Of a stretch of 64,000 bases of DNA, positions 57,401 to 64,000 are shown one piece after another (positions within the stretch are counted from its first letter, which is position 1; each line of letters starts with the position of its first letter). The stretch is from contig NC_088304.1 in assembly GCF_032854445.1 (NCBI RefSeq), positions 806,001 to 870,000 of the forward strand, written 5' to 3'. This DNA comes from Liolophura sinensis (lineage: Eukaryota; Mollusca; Polyplacophora; Chitonida; Chitonidae). The notes beneath the pieces were generated by a model. The model was not told the origin of the DNA. It made no database searches and saw nothing but the letters and a program-made list of their open reading frames with translations. A program made the translations under genes and the position numbers.

Positions 57401-60400
57401 TTTAAACATTATGGGGAAATTCCTAAGTAGAGCTTGTTTCTTGGAGTTGAGGATTAACTCTCCACTTCAGGTTTTCATTTTCTTTCTGGACATAATGTAT
57501 TTCAACAAATATAATAAGTACAGAGCAGTGAGCAAATCACAAAAGCTGAATTTGAACAAAATGGCTCCTGGTTTGAAGATGTTCTCACTATGGTCTAGAA
57601 TTTGTCACCTTACCTGATACATGCAGTTTTCTTTGCGCAGGAAGAGTACAGTCCCCTTGGCTGTGAAGTAGTCAGCTTTGTCTCCATGACCCAGGTTCTC
57701 AGTCTTAACTTGTGAGAAGTATTTCCAGTTTGTGCTAGAACCTGTTCGAAGTTTGAACATATGATTGGATGGAATCTTTCTTTTTGACAGGTAAAAACTA
57801 AACCTGTTAATCTATTAATTATAACACAAGATTAGGTTAATTTATACACAAGATATTTCTACCCCAGACTTGCCACTTAAACGAAAACATCCATACCACT
57901 GAACCTTATAAAAAAGTCATCAATTCAGCTGACCAAATGGACAGCAAAGTTTGCTCCTATTTCTAACTGTTGTCATCAGAATTTTTTCTTTAAATATAAA
58001 GGATGAGATGTGATTTTCTTTGCTATGTTTAAGCTACCACACACGGTCCACTTTTCATCACCTGATACAAACCCCAATTACCGAATGCACCACAGCTAAC
58101 AATCAGTATTACTGATGTTATAAGACATAACTGGGTCAATAATTCTATTTCATACACTTAAAAAAAAGATGGTTTTTTGGTTCCAATACACACATGCAAT
58201 TGGAAGTAGGGGGAAAAAAAACCCAAAACAAAAATGTGCCTGATACCCTGAAAGTGTTGAACCTACCTGCCCCAGCCCCCATTCCTCCCTCGTTCCTGTA
58301 TCCTGTGAAGTCCATGTTCTGGCCTACCTTGTCATACCACCCCCTCAACATTTGAGCCTCTCGGATGTCTGGGTTCACAATCATCTGACTGCTGGCCAAA
58401 CAAGACAGTGAGCGACCTGAAGCACATGAAAACAAGGACGGACATATTTCTATTCGTTTCTACATATTACATGTTTTCACTTTTATCAGGCCAATGAGCT
58501 AATATCCACGTTCTCAAAAAAGCTTCTTTTTTGTATAAAATAAATAAAAACATGTCTGTTTTTAACACTGTACTCAAGGCTTTGTGACTTGTATGACTAC
58601 AGTCAGGTAAAGATCAGAGTGACTGAAGTGAACAACCCCGCTTTGCCACCAGAGCCTGGAGTAAACAACCCCGCTTTGCCACTGGTGCCTGGAGTAAACG
58701 ACCCTGCTTTGCCACCAGTGCCGGAGTGAATGACCCCGCTTTGCCACCAGTGCCTGGAGTAAACAACCCTGCTTTGCCACCAGTGCCGGAGTGAATGACC
58801 CCGCTTTGCTACCAGTGCCTGACAAATCTTCTGATTTACAGCTACAGACAAAGCAGTGCGAGCTCGTTGACCAAGGCAGGACAAAACGGTCGCAGCGAGC
58901 CTGCATTTTAACCGTCTAAGCCAGCAAGGACCACCCACCCTCAATGTATTAGTTTCTACTGTCAGGTCGTTTTGTCCTTCAATTGATGTCATAATGAGCT
59001 GGGAACGGAACGCTTGATGCTAATAAAATGGCCCCAAGGTCCTGGCAGCATTTGACAGGTACCCAAGGCTTGCTTGAAAACCCAGAAAACACTGCCCCAC
59101 GTCTGATGTTTTACCTCCGTAGTCAGAGAGTCTGCAGCCTTTAACAGCCATCACCTGTGAGCCCTTCATCTCAAACGACTCAGCCTGCAGTCAGAAAACA
59201 CAATATAATATAATAAGCAGAGAAAAACAAGTAAGGTATAGTTGAAAAACATAGGCTTCACAAAAAGTATAATATTATTAGTCAACACAGAATAATGTCT
59301 TCAGAATATGCTTGAATAAACGCCTTGGAAACATGCTAAAAAGTTGAAGAACTACAGTAATTCCATTTTATCTAGAACTCATCAATCCTACTTTGCCATT
59401 TTATGGTGGGGTAATTCTAAGTCGCAGCACTGGCCAACAGACGCAAAATTGACCTACAACATGTTACACTTGCTCACTATCCTGGCATGGTGGCTGTTGT
59501 CTTTTCATACAGTGAGACAGGGAAAAAAAACCTGCATCCTCTCAGACTATGAGGAGAACTCCTAGAACATGTGACCCAATTCAAAGGACTATGTCACTGC
59601 CACCCCCCCCCCCCCCCCCCACTCCAGGATTCCTGACTAGTTTCCTCACCTCATTCCCCCAGAGTGTCAAATTCACCCCCATCCCCGATTGGTCCACGAG
59701 CTGCAGCTCTCGTTTGGAGATCTCTCTGTTACTCTGGCGACCCACCACGGTGCCAACATCTCCTGCAGACCTCACGACCCCGATGACATCTGTAATACAA
59801 ACACCACAAGACAGGCTTGGTAACTGAGGGCATCAGAACATGAACCGTGGATAGAAATGGGGAAAACTTCAAGTCTGATTCAAGCAGTGTGCTCTTTCCT
59901 TCTTCCCTGTGTTATGCAATTCTTTCTGTATAGTTGCGCCTGTAGAGCAAAGAAGTAGTTCACAAGCATTACAGTGCAAAGGTCGAGAATGATTTTTTTC
60001 TCAAGTGAACAGCTTTGAACTGGCTTTGTGTAGCCTGTAAATTTTCAGCACTCACGTCCACTGCGACTTACTGATCACCTAAATCCCCTAAATACACCTA
60101 AATACAGACTGAGAATTGTTTTGTCTACATCAGACAGGTGAGGTTTATGGGTGGGAAAAATTGGTGTGGCTGAAATAAACCACCAGCCTTTGGCAACTAC
60201 CTGATGGCTTTCTGACTCTGAGCCATAAGCGAAGCATCCAGCAGATCTCCAGAAAGGTTCAGTGTGAGGAAAACAGATGACCTAAATAATCCGCACAATG
60301 AACTTTGCAACTTTAGTGAAAACAAACAAATCATTTTTGGCATCACTTTCAGGACAAATGTTTGCACAATCTCCACTAGAAAAAGTGCTTTAGATTTACA

Positions 60401-63400
60401 GTATATCTTTTCCATTGGCTTTGCTTTCAACATGCTGGGTTTGAACACAGTCTCACTGTGACTAAACTCTTATGGAGATCTGAGAAATGCCGAATCAAGA
60501 CTATTCCTGACATATGTTTTAACACTATACAGGAAGAAATCTGCATAAATTGCAAAGATGACGTCACAATTCTTTTCAACAGGCATGGCACTACTCATCT
60601 GTACAAGTGATTCTCACCTATAAGAGCCCCAGGTTGGTGGCTATCTAATTTATTGATTTCCACAAAGTCAAAGGTCATAGTTGGGAGGTCAACAGACTCG
60701 TCACACAGCTCAATCATCGTGTCAGAGTTGAAGGTCATCTCGTAGTCGTTGTTGATAGAGGTGTACTGTTTGTTGGCCGTCTTCAGTGTGCCTTTGCTGA
60801 TGTAATATACCTGGGAAGAAATAAAAGGATAATATTTATAACATGTGGGAAGAAAATGGAATCCCTGAATGAAATAACTACACAACAATAGAACACTACA
60901 AGAAATGCCATTTTCTTGTTTCTGTGTCAGAGTTACAAATAGCCCATGGACTGAGTCTCTTACACGCTAACAAGTCTGACAGAGCGACAAGTACAGCAAA
61001 TGACCTAAAATATTGCCCAAAACAAAGAAGCTTTTCACAGGCAAATAAATGTCATTAAAATATTATTGGTGCAGAAAAAACTTTCCAAAGGGATCCTCAT
61101 CCCACCTGCAAGGCAAAGTTCAAATCTACTTTCTAAGATCACTAAAACATTCAGAATCAGGCAAAATGAGAAAATTTAAAGTCATTTACAAAAGATATAT
61201 GTTGTAATCAATAATGTTTCAATTAGATAACGATGGTCAGACTTACGCTGTCTTGTGAACAGGGCCCACAGTCCGAATAACGATGGTCAGACTTACGCGG
61301 TCTAGTGAACAGGGCCCACAGTCCGAATAACGATGGTCAGCCTTATGTGGTCTTGTGAACAGGGCCCACAGTCCGAATAACGATGGTCAGACTTAAGCTG
61401 TCTTGTGAACAGGGCCCACTGTCCGAATAACGATGGACAGCCTTACGCTGTCTTGTGAATAGGGCCCACAGTCCGAATAACGATGGTCAGCCTTACGCTG
61501 TCTTGTGAACAGGGCCCACTGTCCGAATAACGATGGTCAGACTTACGCTGTCTTGTGAACAGGGCCCACAGTCCGAGGCAGACTTACTGATGGGCCAGGA
61601 CACCAGAAAAAAAAACGGTGACCTCTCAGGGACTTACCTTGTTGACCTTTCGGGCTTACCTTGTTGACCTCTCATGGGATTACCTTGCTGATCTCTTAAG
61701 GGCTTACCCTGTTGACCTCTCAAGGACCTACTTTGTTGACCTCTCATGGGCTTACCCTGTTGACCTCTCATGGGCTTACCTTGTTAACCTGGCTTGCCTT
61801 GTTGACCTCTCATGGGCTTACCTTGTTGACCTCCAGAAAGTCGTAGAATTTGTCCACAGCATCGTTAAATCCCGTGGCTCGAATCTCTCCACTCTCATCC
61901 AGGAGGTTGACACTGAACAGCTTCCCTTCACCCCGAGAGTTGCTCCATGTGCGGATAGAGGACTTGTTGGTGACGCGTGCCCGAATTCTCCATCTGGAAG
62001 CGTAACACCACAACCATGGTCAGGGACGGCTTTTCAGCAATTCAAATCAACTTGATAAACACTGTCCAGTTCTCAAGAACAAATATACACTTTCCTGATA
62101 TTGATCTTTAACAATGATCAATTACATCCTGTGAAGAGTAAATTTTGTTTTGAGTGAAAGTTTCCCATGACAAAATAGTCTTTTTTTTTTTTTATTTACC
62201 CTTTTTTTTTGGTCCTTTCTGGTATCATAATACAAATATATTTATTCGAACATATTTCATATTAAAGACTGTTAAAGTGCATATTTCCCATTTCTACTTT
62301 ACCTGTTCTGGTAAGGTGTGAGGCTAATGATGGAATGAATCCGTCCCCCACCCCCAGGGGTACCAGGTGTGTCCATGACCTTCTTACCATAAGGAGCTGG
62401 AGGACCATGTTTGCTTGTGTTGTTGTTGTTGTTGTTCATTCCACCTGAAGACAAGAAGATTGATGAGCGAATGTCAGTATCGCGAGAAACTGATTGGAAA
62501 CATGTATCCATGTATGTTTTACTTACTTATTCGGTTAGTTGGGCTTCTACCCCAGCATAACACCAGTTAGGTTTACAGGTAAATGAAATTTTCACTTATG
62601 CAATGCCAGTCAGGTTTAAGGTTGGAGGAAACTGGGATAAACCACTGACCTTCAGTAGATCACAGACACACTTCCCAAATGTGATGTTCAGATGCAGTAC
62701 AAAAGTGTGGAAGTTTATACCAGTTACCTGTGAATTTGTTGGTGGCGTGTCCATTCTGCACAGGTGCTTGCTGCTGGACTGGGGCCGGATCTGGAATCAA
62801 AACAGTTATAAAACAGATAAGAAGTTTTGTACCAAAACATGACAAGTGGGAGCCTCCATGGCCATGACCCATGAGCAATGCGGTTGTTGTAGGTTCCAGT
62901 CCAGCTCATGCTGGCTTCCCCTCTGGCTGTACATGGAAAGGTCTGCAAGCACCCTCCAAACTATGCCCAGTTTCCTCCCACCATAATGCTGGACACCATC
63001 GTATAAGTGAACTATTCTTGAATACTGTGTAAAACACCATCTAAATAAAAAATAAATAAATAAACATGACTGACACTTAGATCTTCCCATTACCCTATTT
63101 TGTCAACATTTTCACGTTCACCTGGTGTTTTTAGAATATCAAGAGCATGTATACTCTTGTGCGTCTTTGTGTACTCAAAAACAATTGTTTTTTTTTAGTA
63201 AAGATATGACATTAGCTTAACCCACCACACAAATTAACTCCATAATCGTAACATCAATGTGGATAAATTGCATCCAAAGATTACCTTAAACATGTTAATG
63301 GGTTGAAGTAATAGGATAGCCCAGTGTGACAAAGCAAGGAATACCACATGAAAGATTCCACATTACATGACACCAAATACAGAAATTCTGTGTACAACAT

Positions 63401-64000
63401 TTCGGTTTTGAGGAAATGATCAATAACAAAGGAATTCTGTAACAAACAAAGGAAAACATGTCACATAGAGAGGAAACCACAAAAAAAACAAGGAACATAC
63501 CATTCTGTAGCACACAGAGAAAAACACGACCACCATCTTGGCAAGTGGCTAAACCATTGTAAGATAAAGCTGAAGACAAGTAAACACTGTCAGGACTGAA
63601 CAGCAAATCCCATGGCAAGGGCAACTGGACAAGGGGAATTCAACATGGGGCAACTGCACAAGGGGTAGCTCAACAAGGGGCAACTCGACAAGGGGTAACT
63701 CAACAAAGGGCAATTCAACATGGGGCAACTCAACAAGGGGAGAGCACTTTTAACTACATGAATTTGCAGTGTAACAACCCTCGAATTTCCACCATGACAT
63801 CCTTCAAAAAAAAAAACCTTCACAAATGGAAATGACAAATTTTATTTTATTAAGTACATACTTTACCCACCAGGCAGGTATGTGCGCAAGGGGGATAACT
63901 CACTTGAGCTCTGTTCACCAGGCCTGTACTGCTGTGGGTTTCCAATTCTCTGACCGACCTCTTGGCCCCGTGCCAACACAGTTATCCCTAACAGAATCAT
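54457..64000 (-). CDS. RPA1: Replication protein A 70-kDa DNA-binding subunit, 5' end missing
   Basis: Minus-strand gene for the large subunit of the single-strand DNA-binding RPA complex (replication, repair). Thirteen exons, 5' to 3': 64000-63904 (partial), 62790-62728, 62444-62303, 61993-61822, 60810-60618, 59789-59650, 59184-59115, 58416-58267, 57741-57614, 56840-56727, 55958-55851, 55158-55072 and 54561-54457. All junctions are in phase, giving 522 residues; the N-terminal OB domain (about 110 residues) is off-window. Landmarks: [20 protein letters not shown] and GEGKLFS (DBD-A); [16 protein letters not shown] (DBD-B Trp); [31 protein letters not shown]...YRCEKC (C-x4-C and C-x2-C zinc site of DBD-C); [24 protein letters not shown]. 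The linker is Gln- and Asn-rich. One donor and one acceptor are copied into tandem arrays in introns. Confidence 0.97.
55280..55372. repeat. 21-bp tandem repeat in RPA1 last intron region, about 4-5 units
   Basis: The unit is GGAAACCAGCCAGTACCCGA, A. It lies between RPA1 exons 55158-55072 and 55958-55851. Confidence 0.85.
56258..56508. repeat. About 41-bp tandem repeat in RPA1 intron, 6 units
   Basis: The unit is TGTTCATTAGATGCACTAAC, CATGTGAGAAAAGATGTGT, with two alternating forms (GTGTGTTGTTCACTAG and GTACATTGTTCATTAG), that is, a dimer pattern. Confidence 0.9.
56815..57205 (-). repeat. About 46-bp array copying an RPA1 splice acceptor, 8 copies beyond the exon
   Basis: On the minus strand each unit reads GTTAGTTTCTATTTCTGCTT, TTCTCAG/GCGTGTCCCTCAG, AGAACT. 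The real acceptor of the exon at 56840-56727 is the last member (CTTTTCTCAG/GCGTGTCCCT). Each upstream unit therefore repeats a pyrimidine tract, AG and about 20 exon bases. Units are 43-46 bp, and the most distal is the most diverged. Confidence 0.92.
58612..58825. repeat. 33-bp tandem array in RPA1 intron, about 6 units
   Basis: The unit is AGTAAACAACCCCGCTTTGC, CACCAGTGCCTGG, with some units shortened to about 31 bp. It lies between exons 58416 and 59115. Confidence 0.9.
59250..59366. repeat. Dispersed repeat shared with the left flank of the 68-bp satellite
   Basis: GGCTTCACAAAAAGTATAAT, then CTTCAGAATATGCTTGAATA, AACGCCTTGGAAACATGCTA matches 42330-42445 (GGCTTCACAAAAAGGTATAA ... CTTCAGAATATGCTTGAATA, AACACCTTGCAAACATG) in the same orientation. 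The family is not identified. Confidence 0.7.
61225..61580. repeat. 50-bp tandem array in RPA1 intron, about 7 units
   Basis: The unit is AACGATGGTCAGACTTACGC, TGTCTTGTGAACAGGGCCCA, CAGTCCGAAT. The motif TTGTGAACAGGGCCC resembles the ends of the MITE-like element at 50388-50530. On RPA1's sense strand each unit offers GTAAGT. Confidence 0.92.
61625..61835 (-). repeat. 24-bp array copying an RPA1 splice donor, about 8 copies beyond the exon
   Basis: On the minus strand the exon ends GAGGTCAACAAG/GTAAGCCCATGA at 61822, and about eight further 24-bp units of GAGGTCAACAAGGTAAGCCC, ATGA-like sequence follow. Each repeats about 12 exon bases plus the donor. Units vary (CAGGGTAAGCC, AAGTAGGTCC), and some donors are lost. 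Confidence 0.88.
62520..62680 (-). mobile_element. Possible diverged SINE fragment
   Basis: In reverse it holds AGTTTCCTCCAACCTTAAAC and GCATAAGTGAAAATTTCATT, loosely like the second half of the local SINE family, followed by ATAAGTAAGTAAAAC. Divergence is high. Confidence 0.35.
62844..63061 (+). mobile_element. tRNA-derived SINE with clear target duplication
   Basis: GGGAGCCTCCATGGCCATGA, GGTTCCAGTCCAGCTCATGC, TTTCCTCCCACCATAATGCT, a tail of AAATAAAAAATAAATAAATA: same family as 51201-51459 with some internal loss. It is flanked on both sides by AAACATGAC (62835-62843 and 63062-63070), a 9-bp target duplication. Lies in an RPA1 intron, antisense, about 55 bp from the acceptor of exon 62790. 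Confidence 0.9.
63612..63745. repeat. About 22-bp tandem array in RPA1 intron, 6 units
   Basis: The unit is GGGGCAACTCAACAA with GGGGTAACTCGACAA variants. It lies about 160 bp from the RPA1 exon donor at 63904, whose flank GCAAGGGGGATAACTCACTT is partly similar. Confidence 0.85.

Noticed and set aside
63612-63745. Fifth junction-copying array, at the RPA1 donor 63904
   Set aside because: The units and the exon flank share only a GGGG(A)TAACTCA word that may be a common motif in this genome. The array does not touch the exon and the exon bases are not copied.

Overview
The window is animal nuclear DNA, most likely from a lophotrochozoan and probably a mollusc. The reasons are split genes with GT-AG introns whose products match well-known animal proteins, several tRNA-derived SINE copies with tails ending in CAAATAAATAAA or CACTCACTCACTC, small inverted-repeat (MITE-like) elements, and very heavy minisatellite content. 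The organism call is inference; no species is named by the sequence.

Five host genes can be reconstructed. In order they are: the 3' part of a GPATCH3 homologue (+, 88-3507); a small stathmin-domain-like gene (-, 10483-13644, perhaps with a 5' UTR exon near 16.9-17.1 kb); a complete MTFP1 homologue (mitochondrial fission process 1, +, 21884-25286); a complete YDJC homologue (carbohydrate deacetylase family, +, 32132-41469); and most of RPA1, the large subunit of replication protein A (-, 54457-64000, 5' end outside the window). The genes have unrelated jobs and look like ordinary neighbours, not an operon-like system.

Between and inside these genes lie about 28 tandem arrays with units of 20 to 136 bp. 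Together they cover roughly 45 percent of the window. The largest is a 68-bp satellite at 42.46-50.24 kb (about 114 units), each unit carrying two short dyad-symmetric motifs.

The most striking pattern is that four arrays start at an exon-intron junction of a real gene and copy that junction, including the splice site, many times into the intron. They are YDJC exon 2 (136-bp units, 19 extra copies of most of the exon plus its donor), the stathmin-like first coding exon (60-bp units copying the donor), one RPA1 exon donor (24-bp units) and one RPA1 exon acceptor (about 46-bp units). A fifth expansion lies inside coding sequence: a 48-bp unit in the last YDJC exon gives four in-frame copies of the family's HPGY loop. 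A SINE near 2.7-3.2 kb has its tRNA-like head amplified about nine times. Recurrent junction-copying expansion is my candidate for a previously undescribed phenomenon here.
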